From Tranzscheliella williamsii (taxonomy: Eukaryota; Basidiomycota; Ustilaginomycetes; Ustilaginales; Ustilaginaceae): a stretch of DNA of 64,000 nt. The position numbers and the translations under genes are program-made. The DNA is taken from the NCBI GenBank assembly GCA_023212725.1, contig JALBYF010000032.1:124001-188000 (forward strand). The letters run 5' to 3'. Below, one piece after another: positions 21,301-29,638 of this stretch. The notes beneath the pieces are model-generated. The model was not told the DNA's origin and searched no databases. It worked only from the letters and a program-made list of their open reading frames with translations. Within the stretch, counting starts at the first letter, position 1; each line of letters starts with the position of its first letter.

Positions 21301-22390
21301 ATTGGCGAACCTGGCGTCGGAGGTGCAAATAGGTGTCGATGTTGGACGGGATGCTGAAGTCCCACATGCCGATTTGGGTACGAAGCTGTCGGATGGTTTG
21401 GTGCATCTGGAGGAACTGCAGCCGAAGCTTGTAGCCAGTTCTGTTAGCGAAGTTGCGGCACCGTTCAATCCATTGAATGTACGCATCCGTCACCCTAATT
21501 CCCCGCTCACGGTGCAGGACTGAAACCCTGACCTGTTGGAGAAAGGTGTGGGCGAGCTGTACGAAAGGTTCATAACGGGCCATCGGTTGGGGAAGCCGCC
21601 ACCGGAAGAGGGTAGCGTCGGTGTCAAGTTGACCGGTGCCACCAAGTTGCAGGGAGAGGATGACGGGTGAGTGGTCCGAGGAGAGGCTTTGGAGCATGTC
21701 CATTGCATGGCAGCGGTGAAGGAGGTTGGCGGTAACAAGGAAAAAGTCGATGCGTGATGCCGACGCAATGGTGCCATCGTGATGAAGTTGGACCCGAGAG
21801 AAGGATGAGACCTCGTCATACAAGACCCGGAACGGGTCGAAGAGGTGGTGGTGTAGAATCTGGGGTTCTAAGAGAGGCCATTGGTGCGCGCGGTCGTCCC
21901 TGCCATGAAGAAAGTCCTCCTGAGAGGGTGCATCGTTCCAGTCGCCGGCAAGGATAGCTGGGTGTGGACCAATCCAAGTCGCCAAGCAAACTGACCCAAA
22001 GAAGTCTCGCCGTGCCATGTGCTCCACCGGAGCATAGACGGAGGCAAGCGAAAAGGTTGTCTGGCGATACACAGCAGTGCCGATGACCACCCTTCCCGCG
22101 TCAGTGTGGTGCAAGGCCGTCAAGGTGACCTCGGGGTTGAGGACCAAAATGGCGCTGAAAGGGGTGGCGTAGGCCATCTGAACATGGCGACGAATGGCAG
22201 GGGGTGCAAGCTGCGCAAATAGAAGCGTCGGGTCAAAGGTCGTAAAGCGCGAGCGCAGGGCGGCAAAACACGTCTCCTGAAGTAAAACAATGTCGACACC
22301 TTTGGTGATCACCTCCCAATCGCTCGTTTTGGTGACCGGGGAGGTGTTGACACCGTTGCAGTTCCAACTGATGATTTGAAGTGTCGGCAT
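18344..22390 (-). CDS. LINE A ORF2: APE endonuclease-reverse transcriptase
   Basis: 1348 residues. The start is taken at 22390 (MPTLQIISWNCNG) because it aligns with the start of LINE B ORF2; the frame is open a further 67 codons upstream but begins with TTG. The APE-type endonuclease lies at residues 1-~240: N10 (WNCNG), E39 (LLQET), GDWN at 149-152, SRIDFFLV, and SDH at 238-240. The reverse transcriptase follows: YRPLSVIDSDLR, LLVDQDQQKAFDKVD, QRGVLQGMPSSPLLY, and the active-site box at 690-693 is YADN where YADD is usual. A Cys/His cluster near 1202-1218 (CSCGERDSTPHAIYTC) is the LINE C-terminal zinc motif. There is no RNase H. It nicks the target and reverse-transcribes the element RNA there (target-primed reverse transcription). 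Confidence 0.95.
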   Translation of the reverse strand: MPTLQIISWNCNGVNTSPVTKTSDWEVITKGVDIVLLQETCFAALRSRFTTFDPTLLFAQLAPPAIRRHVQMAYATPFSAILVLNPEVTLTALHHTDAGRVVIGTAVYRQTTFSLASVYAPVEHMARRDFFGSVCLATWIGPHPAILAGDWNDAPSQEDFLHGRDDRAHQWPLLEPQILHHHLFDPFRVLYDEVSSFSRVQLHHDGTIASASRIDFFLVTANLLHRCHAMDMLQSLSSDHSPVILSLQLGGTGQLDTDATLFRWRLPQPMARYEPFVQLAHTFLQQVRVSVLHRERGIRVTDAYIQWIERCRNFANRTGYKLRLQFLQMHQTIRQLRTQIGMWDFSIPSNIDTYLHLRRQVRQCELQLRLAGKNILSTALHSAAYRPTAALTTAATTDFYTGLFAARDLPPDAVDQRRQLLSTSPTRIHATTKALIARPFTMEEFQTALLKAETNRSAPGVNGLPHVFWSSNSESVAQVMCTLANALRAGRTLPYLHPVAAGSLLYKGKGARDNPANYRPLSVIDSDLRIMDTVLQRRLLPAVDEVTPASQTGFIAGRSIIAAAISLQLTISLVALGLAPTPTVLLVDQDQQKAFDKVDRDWIWAVLKAKDLPLPLIRYIQGVYRHPHVTYNIGSSHTEPIPIQRGVLQGMPSSPLLYLLAYQPFLDAITQDGIGISLQDSPDRLSSVSYADNSVVFLTDAGQLERYAVRRQQFDSATGASLNPSTTYRLIQAPGATPSSASHRDAWSHGLAQQQIQLTDATEWKFLGFHFHVSDLFPAEQATTLLRSVRHRLLTTHHGKAQILRRVHLLNEQVLSILWHPLAVGVPPDHFFTSVKALMSAWLFGAKARPWLPYDLLTSPKGDGGFGLQDPRTMSVASNACQLCTLLVQQSTPSSLLASLIQGYLLRECGAPLTMVLTRHSMRWDSARLHQCHHYPASILQIFHELELTLPPDLDWAALSLEEIAALPWFHPSYDIQFPPAKNWQRHRQHILNLRRQGFLSFADVLWTDGHDLCFPSYYSLAASDPPSYMQIQYPKKIGLEIFGVEPVQAVRTTIMWLSSRWEEYIALLPPGLSARLRDLPRLAPSGPVPARPLWPIIPSATRNRLQLPWSHLLLAGQRLGDLTLQATYAWAHARHVRLTRPLFYDEVRQQSPTEAHAAGVWKALWRRVHKIDYVQGKSLWLQAIYDRFRLIRDVDRQPYTCSCGERDSTPHAIYTCIHLADFWRHCLDVACAWLPSLTISKLPAQSTIDYIHGWQTSFDLLRDKTDKLRLQLVYMVSLTALYTARERMGHDFVPSSAKDFVIPELLTLREQTTPMMARLFANSPFHHATFTDIQVLVAVSAMMRAFD

Positions 22391-22429
22391 GGCCAGGTAG
22401 CGATGCCAGTATGGTCGACAGCAGAAGGG

Positions 22430-22470
22430 GAAAAGGAGGGTGGGACGGGGGGGGGTGGGGGGGGAGAGGG
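22430..22470 (-). other. C-rich tract between ORF1 and ORF2 of LINE A
   Basis: Long G runs on the plus strand (C runs in the element sense) lie ~50-80 nt before the ORF2 start. LINE B has a comparable C run at about 42028-42046 in the same place. A role in internal ORF2 translation is possible but unproven. Confidence 0.5.
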
Positions 22471-22597
22471 AGAAAAGGGAGCGCATACTTAGGGGAGACG
22501 GGTGGGGACTCGGTGGATTCAGACCGTTGTATCCACATGAAAGGGGGGAGGGAGCAAAGTGGGGTGAGGCGAGGCACCAAAGCCACAACAACAGCGA

Positions 22598-23662
22598 TCA
22601 GTAATTGAGGTTCATATCATCCAGGTCAGTCAGAGGTCGTTTGGCCGGTCTAGCTGTCGCCTCCTCGGTGAGGTCCTGGAAACCCTCCCGAAGAAGGTCA
22701 GCGTCCCGGTGCTGTTTCTCACCACTCGCATCGGCTCTGGCTTTAGGGCAAGAACGTCGCGGGTGTCCAGGGTCGTGACAGTAACTGCAGAGGCGGGCGG
22801 AGCAGTTCTTGTACGTGTGCCTGTCACGGAAGTCGACACGGTTCTTGCAATGCATGCAGTGATCAAATCGAGCCGCGTACACCATCTTGTATTCACGGCC
22901 GCCGTATACCGCCCATCCCGGAAGGGTAGAAGCTACGTCAGTAACGTGGCTGAGGCCTAAGCGGGCACCTTCCTCCATCGAGAGCTCAACTAGAAGGTAC
23001 ATGTCACAATTCCAAGCCAGCGCGGTGCTCCCATCAGCTCGCTTCGGAGATTGTTCGTATGTAGTCCAAAAGTCAAGGATCTGATGAGGGAAGAAGTCCA
23101 TATTCAGCTTCTCAGCGAAGGGCCGCGGGTCTGACTTGATACTGGGCGCAAGGTCCACAACCCGAATCGTGATCCAGTTTGGTTTGAGGGCCGATGCGGT
23201 ACCAATGAAGACCAGAGGTTTGTCGTCGATGGCCAACGGTGTAGTCGAATCAAAGCGTTGCTGAAGCGGCCACTCCACGTCCATAAGGGTCTGCTTGTTC
23301 TTCTTGAAGAAGAGGATGCCACCATCTTTGTAGGCGGGGTAATGTTGTCGGAGCTGGTCCATGACCTGGAAGCAAGCATTAGTCCTGGCGACCTTGCCCT
23401 GTATGTTCACGGAGGGCGGGACCCCAAAGCGGGCCGTGCCTGGATCAATCTGGGCGGCAAAGCTCTTCCGGTCGATTTGGTGCGGTGGCAGTTCGTGGAA
23501 AGGGATGAGGGGCAGCTTTTCTTCTCCGGGCCGCAGGTTGTCGCCCTGGATGCGATAAGCGAGGTCCAGCCAAACCGGTTTCTCGGTCGTGAGCTGAGGT
23601 ACCGGAAGAGAAGCAGCTGGCGCAGTAGCAGCATCGTGCTTGGAGGAGTGGCCTTGACTCAT
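22598..23662 (-). CDS. LINE A ORF1: CCHC zinc-knuckle protein
   Basis: 354 residues, ATG at 23662. The N-terminal half has LPLIPFHELPPHQ, FAAQIDPGTARFGVPP and GGILFFKKNKQTLMDVEW, all shared with LINE B ORF1. In the middle FFPHQILDFWTTYE and LPGWAVYGGREYKMVY are conserved. The C-terminus has a Cys/His-rich part, HCMHCKNRVDFRDRH, followed by ARLCSYCHDPGHPRRSCPK, a CCHC knuckle (C-x2-C-x4-H-x4-C). Such ORF1 proteins bind the element RNA and form the ribonucleoprotein needed for retrotransposition. The length equals that of LINE B ORF1 although the sequences differ at many positions. It precedes ORF2 by 207 nt. Confidence 0.92.
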   Translation of the reverse strand: MSQGHSSKHDAATAPAASLPVPQLTTEKPVWLDLAYRIQGDNLRPGEEKLPLIPFHELPPHQIDRKSFAAQIDPGTARFGVPPSVNIQGKVARTNACFQVMDQLRQHYPAYKDGGILFFKKNKQTLMDVEWPLQQRFDSTTPLAIDDKPLVFIGTASALKPNWITIRVVDLAPSIKSDPRPFAEKLNMDFFPHQILDFWTTYEQSPKRADGSTALAWNCDMYLLVELSMEEGARLGLSHVTDVASTLPGWAVYGGREYKMVYAARFDHCMHCKNRVDFRDRHTYKNCSARLCSYCHDPGHPRRSCPKARADASGEKQHRDADLLREGFQDLTEEATARPAKRPLTDLDDMNLNY

Positions 23663-24505
23663 CGTTAGTACAGATAATCACGCAGAAAGGTGGTGGTGTA
23701 GAGAGACGCGGTCGCATAGACACGAATGACGGGTGTTGGTGCCGCAGCGGAGGTGGCTTTGAATCACGGGCAGGTGGTCAGCCACAAATGAGCTCGTGGG
23801 CCAGAACCACACGAACCCACCTGACGTGGCACCTTGCAACCAAGGGTGGGGCTAGACTGAGAGAGTGTATCGAGGGGGGGCGGCAGAGCACGGCAAAGTC
23901 CCGGTATTCAGGTGAGGGGAGGGGAAGAGGGCTTAGGAGGTCTGGGGGTGCCTCTAACCTGTAGGGCATGAGATGCCCATCCTGCTGAATCCCCTCCCGC
24001 GATGGGTATCTGAGACTATCCCATCGCAATGTCTTGAGCTGGGTGAACCCTCCCTTGACGATGGGGTCGTCACCGAGTACAACGCATCCTCAGGCAAACA
24101 GAAGGTAGTGCCGGTAAGAGGCAAGCGTACCGCCGGCCGAACTTGAGCACGAACTTCAGGCGGTCGCCCGGGCGGTCGAGCGGCCAATGGACCCGGGAAA
24201 GGTGGTTGGAAACAGGCAAAGCCTCCGACAGAGCGCATGGTACGGTCGGAGCTGTGACAAGATGGGTGCCAGCATGGCCAATGGGGACGCTCCCCGTGCT
24301 GCCGTCATGATCCAAAGGTCGGTCTATTCCTCGCCAGTCGAGACGAGACGTGCGCTGATCCCAATACAGGGGTACAGCAGGTTGGTGAACGTCTCCATGC
24401 TGGCATCGGAGGGGAACCACCTGGATGACCTCCAGTGCTCAGCCGTTGCCGTCGTCGTCATCGACGCCGTCCGATACTGGCGATTTGGTCGTCATCATCA
24501 GTGTA

Positions 24506-24517
24506 ATTCGCCGCCCC
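24506..24517. repeat. Target-site duplication of LINE A, tRNA-proximal copy
   Basis: ATTCGCCGCCCC, identical to 18221-18232. Bases 24513-24517 are positions 1-5 of the tRNA-Thr gene; 24506-24512 are its 7-nt leader. Confidence 0.93.
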
Positions 24518-24584
24518 CTTAGCTCAGTGGTAGAGCGTGTCACTAGTAATGACAAGGTCAGTCGTTCAAGTCGGCTAGGAGGCA
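24513..24584 (+). tRNA. tRNA-Thr (anticodon AGU), locus A
   Basis: 72-nt cloverleaf. The D arm is GCTCAGTGGTAGAGC. The anticodon arm is TGTCA/CTAGTAA/TGACA with anticodon AGT. The T arm is AGTCG/TTCAAGT/CGGCT, and the discriminator is A. The A box (TTAGCTCAGTGGT) and B box (CGTTCAAGTC) are present. The acceptor stem GCCCCCT/AGGAGGC has one C4-A69 mismatch where locus B has T4-A69. The run of eight T at 24592-24599 is a Pol III terminator, so the gene may be expressed. LINE A begins 8 bp upstream, head-to-head. The mismatch leaves open whether this copy still makes good tRNA. Confidence 0.9.
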
Positions 24585-25043
24585 AACAGTATTTTTTTTC
24601 TTCCTCTTTGCTGACAGGTGATTGGTAGCGGGATGCGCAGTGCGAGGGCTGAAAATAGAAATGGACAGTTGCAGCGGTAAAGGGGGGGCAAAAGGACGCG
24701 TCTTTGGGGAGGCTAGGGCGCGAATAGAGACACAGAAAATGGCCGGCCGGAGCGGTAGGCGGAGTGGGGCAGGCGTATCGGTGTCGCGGGGTGCAGCTAG
24801 CGGGCGGCAAGCGCGGCAGGGGTGCGGGATGGCCAAGTCGTGCACGGCGGAGCTCCCGTGCTGGCGTGGTGCTGGGGAGCTGGGCGCTCGGGCCGTGAGC
24901 CGGCTAGTGCGGGTGCAGCTGCCCTAGCACGGCTCCCCGTCTCATACTGCCTACGGCGCAGCGCGCCAGCACAGCCGCATAGGCACACAGATCAGCACGC
25001 CAAAGGAAGTCTTTCGTGGTATTTACACTGGCGCCGCCTGCGC
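24585..25043. other. Spacer between tRNA-Thr A and GLC3
   Basis: About 460 bp. Apart from the Pol III T-run I see nothing specific; it must contain the 3' end of the branching-enzyme transcript, which arrives from the right. Confidence 0.4.
24592..24599 (+). terminator. Pol III terminator of tRNA-Thr locus A
   Basis: Eight T residues 8 nt after the tRNA 3' end. Confidence 0.8.
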
Positions 25044-27110
25044 TCAACCGACGCGGTGCAGGACCAGGGCGCTGCGGCTGGGCAAATAGAGCTGAACAAA
25101 GTTGCGGCGGCCGTTCCACTCCATGGCGGTGGTGAAGTACTCGGTGGCGTGGTCGACGCGGCCGTGGCCGCCGAGGTCGGTGGCATCGGTGTCGAGCAGG
25201 ACGCGGTACTTGCCCGGCTCGTCGACGCCGATGCGGTAGTCGGTGAACGAGTTGGTGGCGTGGAAGTTAAAGACAAAGAGCAGGCCGGCGCGCTCGAACG
25301 CAACCACGCGGTCCGTGTCGTGCTTGAGCGAGATGTACGCCTGCGGCGCGGCCAGCCACCGCCCCACCTCCTCGGCGCGGTTCATCGCCGCGTCAAACGC
25401 GTACAGATACCGGTAGCGAAGCAGCGGATCGTCGACCAGGTTGAACTGCCGCCGCGCGTAGTGGAACGAGTCGCCGTTGCCGGCGCGCGGAAAGTCGAGC
25501 CACTCGGGATGGCCAAACTCGTTGCCGATAAAATTGAGGTATCCTTCGCCGCCTAGCGCGTGCGTGATGAGCCGGATCATCTTGTGGAACGCCAGACCGC
25601 GGTCGATCACCTGGGTGCGCTCCGAGAGGTCCGACATGTTGGTGTACATCTCCTTGTCCATCAGCCAGAAGGCGATCGTTTTGTCGCCCACCAGCGCCTG
25701 GTCGTGCGACTCGGCATAGGCGATCGACTTTTCCATGTGCCGCCGATTAGTCAGTGTAAAGCAGATGCTGCCAAAGTCCCACTCCTCGTCCGGTTTTTCC
25801 TTTAGCAGCTTGATCCACATGTCTGGCACCGCCATCGAAAGCCGATAGTCGAAGCCGACCCCGCCCTCGGCAACAGGCCGGCAGAGCGCGGGCATGCCCG
25901 AAACATCCTCGGCGATGGTGATGGCCTTTGGGTTGATATCGTGGATCAACTTGTTCGCCAGCATCAGGTAGCACACCGCCTCTACATCGACAGACGGACC
26001 AAAGTACTCGTGATATCCGCCGCTAAAGCCTGTACCGATGCCGTGGTGTGTATACAGCATAGAGGTGACGCCGTCGAAGCGGAAACCATCAAAGCCATAC
26101 TCTTCCATCCAGAATAGACAGTTGCTGAGCAGGAAGCGCAAGACCTCGTGACTGCCATAGTTGAAGAGCCTCGAGTCCCACAATTCGTGCCGCCCCTTGG
26201 CCCCCTCGTGGAAGTAGAGATGGTCGGTGCCGTCAAACATGTTGAGGCCGTCGAGGACATTCTTGCAGGCGTGCGAGTGGACGATGTCGAGAAGAACAGT
26301 GATGCCCATGGAGTGGGCGACGTCGATCAGCTCCTTGAGATCTTCAGGATTACCGTATCGACTGCTGGCGGCAAAGAAATTGGTGACCTGGTAGCCAAAG
26401 GAGGCGTAATAGGCGTGTTCCTGGATGGCCATCAGCTGAATGGTGTTGTAGCCCAGCTCGCGGATCCGGGGCAGGACATTCTGGGTGAATTCCTTGAATT
26501 GGCCGACGCGAGGCTCTGGGGTTGCGATGCCGACATGGGCTTCGTACACCTTGATGTTGTCCGGCTGCGGGGGCTTGGCATGCTTGAACGTGTATCGCTG
26601 CGATGCAGGAGGATTCCAGAACCTTGCGTCGTACACCGGTGAGACGTTCAGATCCTGGGTGACGCGGAGGATCCAGGCAGGTAGCCTCTCGATCCTCTCG
26701 CCGGATGGCAACACGAAAGAGATCTTGACCTTAGAGTCGTGGGGGATGGCGCACTTGCCCGCGACAGGAGGGATGGTGATGTGCCACTTGCCGAAGTTGT
26801 CCTTCTGCATTTTGTGAGACTCCCGATTCCAGCCGTTGAATTCGCCGATGAGCGAAGCTTCGACGGGATTGGGCGCCCATTCGGTGTAGGTGACGGTCTG
26901 GTCCTTGGGATCGATCTGGAAGCCCATATGTTGAAATGAGCGGGCAAACTTCTGGAGCCCGCCTTCGGTAGTTTCAATCTGCTTGAGCCATCGCGTGTAG
27001 AGGGAATACCTGTCGCGAAGCGCCGGTGCAAAGGGCTCCAGCCACGGATCGAGGGCGATGACGCCGGTGCCGTCACTGGCCTGCGAGTAGTCGGTCGAGG
27101 CGGCAGCCAT
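25044..27110 (-). CDS. GLC3: 1,4-alpha-glucan branching enzyme
   Basis: 688 residues, ATG at 27110, no intron. The N-terminal CBM48-like part shows [20 protein letters not shown]. The GH13 catalytic barrel (subfamily 8) shows [36 protein letters not shown] (nucleophile Asp), [11 protein letters not shown] (acid/base Glu) and [14 protein letters not shown] (third catalytic Asp). [22 protein letters not shown] is a hallmark of eukaryotic branching enzymes, and the C-terminal beta domain follows. It transfers alpha-1,4 glucan chains to alpha-1,6 positions during cytosolic glycogen synthesis. Length and motifs are complete, so the enzyme should be active. Confidence 0.97.
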   Translation of the reverse strand: MAAASTDYSQASDGTGVIALDPWLEPFAPALRDRYSLYTRWLKQIETTEGGLQKFARSFQHMGFQIDPKDQTVTYTEWAPNPVEASLIGEFNGWNRESHKMQKDNFGKWHITIPPVAGKCAIPHDSKVKISFVLPSGERIERLPAWILRVTQDLNVSPVYDARFWNPPASQRYTFKHAKPPQPDNIKVYEAHVGIATPEPRVGQFKEFTQNVLPRIRELGYNTIQLMAIQEHAYYASFGYQVTNFFAASSRYGNPEDLKELIDVAHSMGITVLLDIVHSHACKNVLDGLNMFDGTDHLYFHEGAKGRHELWDSRLFNYGSHEVLRFLLSNCLFWMEEYGFDGFRFDGVTSMLYTHHGIGTGFSGGYHEYFGPSVDVEAVCYLMLANKLIHDINPKAITIAEDVSGMPALCRPVAEGGVGFDYRLSMAVPDMWIKLLKEKPDEEWDFGSICFTLTNRRHMEKSIAYAESHDQALVGDKTIAFWLMDKEMYTNMSDLSERTQVIDRGLAFHKMIRLITHALGGEGYLNFIGNEFGHPEWLDFPRAGNGDSFHYARRQFNLVDDPLLRYRYLYAFDAAMNRAEEVGRWLAAPQAYISLKHDTDRVVAFERAGLLFVFNFHATNSFTDYRIGVDEPGKYRVLLDTDATDLGGHGRVDHATEYFTTAMEWNGRRNFVQLYLPSRSALVLHRVG

Positions 27111-28573
27111 CTTCGCAACGTGGGGGGGAAGGCGAAGAGCAGTTCAGAAGCTTGGCACTAATGGTTAAATATCGGTGCGTTTCGGCAGAAAAGAGGCACA
27201 GATGGTGGTCGTCGGAAGGGGAGATGCTGATGGCGCCTTGATGGCTACGTTGGCGAGTGGCGGTGGGCGGCAAGATCGAGGAGCGCTGGACGGATACGTT
27301 AAGTGTAGGCTTGGTCAGTGCAGCGTGGAGACGAAGTGGAGAGAGTCACCGTGGCGCATTTCGAATTCGAATTTGTGCGTTCACGGCGTGGGCCCCGCAA
27401 ATCGATTAGATAGCTGCTCTGTTGAAGAAGCGGGCATGACAGCGACGCAGCCTTGGAGATTCCACTATGACTGCATGCTGTGAATTTGAGCTGCGCGCGC
27501 CTTTGCCCTGATGACGGGCTTGTTTCGAGCCAGCGCCATGCCCAAACACTCAGTCTGGCGATATCGGCGAGAAGCACCAAGGTGGCAAGACGCAGTCAGT
27601 GTCCATGTACGGAGCGACGCACTATGATTAAGGCTTCTGCATACGGAAGAGAGCTTGGCAGCCCACATGGACCGTGCATGCCCGTTGTGGATATCACCCA
27701 ACGTCACCGCTCACGCAGACGAGCGTCATGGCTGCAGGTAAAATCGCAATTTTCGCCCAAGCTTTAACGCCTCCCGCGTGGCCGTAATGCGAATCGAAAT
27801 TTTGTTGGCAGTCTCACTATAGGACCCGTCCTGAGCCCGGACATGCTGGCATCACAGTGGGAAGCGGGGAAATTGCAGGTGCGAGCGAGCGACAAATGAA
27901 GGAAGTATGCATGTAGCGGTAATGTGGATGGTGCCCTGAACCAAGCATTCGAGATGCACGCAGTGCGGTAATGTGAACCGTCACCCTAAGGCCGTGGAGA
28001 GAAAGAGAGACGAGGAGCGAAAGCTTGCAGTGGTCGAGGCAGCGCAAGGGCGAAAGTGTGGCCGCAGCCGTTGCAGCTCCGAACCACATTGGCCAACCAA
28101 CGACGACGACGACGAAGGAAAGCGCCCAGAGGTTGGCCTTGGCTGGACAGGTATAAAGGGCAAACAATACTGAAGCAGTGGCCATACCAAGAGGGTTCCA
28201 GTAAAACAAAAAAAGAAGAAAAAGTAGTGGTGACCGGTATAGGCAGCGCGAGAAGCACCTTTTGACGAGAGCCTAAGCAACACGATAGCGGTGACTGACG
28301 GAAGGCCAGATTCGCACCCTATTGGCCTGTAGTGTGACGTGCGCGTCGACTGCGTGGCCTTTGTGGTGGGGCAAGGCGAATGGCTCGAAGGCTTTCGTTG
28401 TGGAGCGAAACGAGCTGTACGCTTGGAATCCCTCTTCCATGCTGGACCCTACTGTCCGATTTCTTCACCCAAGGGCGGGATGATAGCATCAGGCTGATCT
28501 CTGCCAACTGCTTGGCCCTGGACGTCCCTACGTCGAGAAGGGGAGCTCCCAGAGGAGGTACAGAAGGGGCGCT
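27111..28573. other. Intergenic, GLC3 promoter and GPA3 3' side
   Basis: 1.46 kb. It holds the GLC3 promoter at its left end and the 3' end of GPA3 at its right end. Purine-rich stretches (28190-28230) occur, but I see no gene or clear regulatory motif. Confidence 0.4.
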
Positions 28574-29638
28574 CTATAAGATACCGCTGTCCTTGAGCGC
28601 GTTTGTCAGGATGGTTTCCTTGACTGCTGCAAAGACGAGACGGATGTTGGAAGTATCGGTCGCCTGCGTCAAATGCGGATAGATGCTGAGACGAGCGCGA
28701 TTGGTCTGTGTGAATCGCCAAAGGATGTACTTTGCCGCCTTGTTGATATCTGGCCCACCGCTGTATTCTGGAAAGTATTTCGACAGGGGCTGCTTGGGTA
28801 TCTTTTGCTTGAAGATGTCGATCTTATTCAAAAACAGAATCACCGACGTGCGCAAGAACCAACGGCTGTTGACCACCGACTCGAACAGTACGAGCGACTC
28901 GGCCATGCGGTTCTGGCCGCTCTCTTCCAACAGCACCTGGTCGTATTCGCTAAGGGCCACGCAAAAGATGATCGACGTAACCGCTTCGAAGCAGTGGATC
29001 CACTTTTTGCGTTCTGACCTTTGCCCCCCCACGTCGAACAGATGGATGGATAGCTGGCCCATGTTGAACCGAGTTTCGCTGATGCCCGTGGTTTTGGAGC
29101 GCGCTCTTAGCACGTCGTTTTCGTCGGGGATGTAGTCTGGTTGCCCTATGCGGTGGACGTGATCGAAAAAGTAAGCGGCGCTGTCCATCAGGTAGAACTC
29201 GCTGCTGCGTTCCATGATCGCTGGAATGATGGGATCCTTCCACAGAGAATCGACTCTCTTTGCCATGGAATGTTCTAGCGTCGCTCCCGGATCGGCGTCA
29301 ACACGATACTGCAGAATGGCATCGACGTTTTCACGATTCTCTGGCATCTCTGGTTCCATCTTGAACTTGCGTAACGCCAATACAATGGCCTGTGCCGAGT
29401 CGACCAGATTCTTTATCACCGTGAGCCGATAGAGCATCAATTCATCTTTGGAGTAGCCATTTTGATGGATGATCTTCATCTGCTTGACCACCGTGGACTT
29501 GCCGGACTCACCCGAGCCTAAAAGGAGGATCTTGCATTCTTTCCTGAACTTGCGGCTGTCTTCCTCGATCTGTTTGTCGATGGCTACACTCCTTTCCTTG
29601 GCCTCCCTCTGATCTGTCGATGAGAAACAGTTGCCCAT
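28574..29638 (-). CDS. GPA3: G-protein alpha subunit Gpa3 (cAMP pathway)
   Basis: 354 residues from ATG 29638; the frame is open 21 codons further upstream, but MGNCFSS is the N-myristoylation/palmitoylation start of G-alpha proteins. All nucleotide-binding boxes are intact: P-loop GSGESGKS at 41-48, switch [13 protein letters not shown], switch [18 protein letters not shown] and the TQATDT box. The C-terminus is KDSGIL, so the Cys at -4 (pertussis-toxin site) is absent. The whole protein looks close to smut Gpa3, which couples pheromone and nutrient signals to adenylate cyclase and is needed for mating and pathogenic development. It would act at the inner face of the plasma membrane. No intron is seen. 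Confidence 0.96.
   Translation of the reverse strand: MGNCFSSTDQREAKERSVAIDKQIEEDSRKFRKECKILLLGSGESGKSTVVKQMKIIHQNGYSKDELMLYRLTVIKNLVDSAQAIVLALRKFKMEPEMPENRENVDAILQYRVDADPGATLEHSMAKRVDSLWKDPIIPAIMERSSEFYLMDSAAYFFDHVHRIGQPDYIPDENDVLRARSKTTGISETRFNMGQLSIHLFDVGGQRSERKKWIHCFEAVTSIIFCVALSEYDQVLLEESGQNRMAESLVLFESVVNSRWFLRTSVILFLNKIDIFKQKIPKQPLSKYFPEYSGGPDINKAAKYILWRFTQTNRARLSIYPHLTQATDTSNIRLVFAAVKETILTNALKDSGIL

Larger units (their letters stand above)
18233..24505 (-). mobile_element. LINE A: full-length non-LTR retrotransposon inserted at a tRNA-Thr gene
   Basis: 6273 bp on the minus strand: 5' UTR (24505-23663), ORF1 (23662-22598), a G/C-rich spacer, ORF2 (22390-18344) and a short 3' UTR ending in GCAATAAGAATCATTTCA without poly(A). 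The ends are fixed by the perfect 12-bp duplication (18221-18232 and 24506-24517) and by homology to LINE B at both termini. Both frames are open with catalytic residues visible, so the copy may be recent and active. The ORF layout (CCHC ORF1, APE-type endonuclease, RT, no RNase H) fits the fungal Tad1-like group; clade assignment is inference. The 5' end abuts the tRNA gene at 24513, which runs in the opposite direction. Confidence 0.93.

Noticed and set aside
24822..25556. 244-codon plus-strand frame
   Set aside because: Mostly antisense to the branching-enzyme gene, without a domain.
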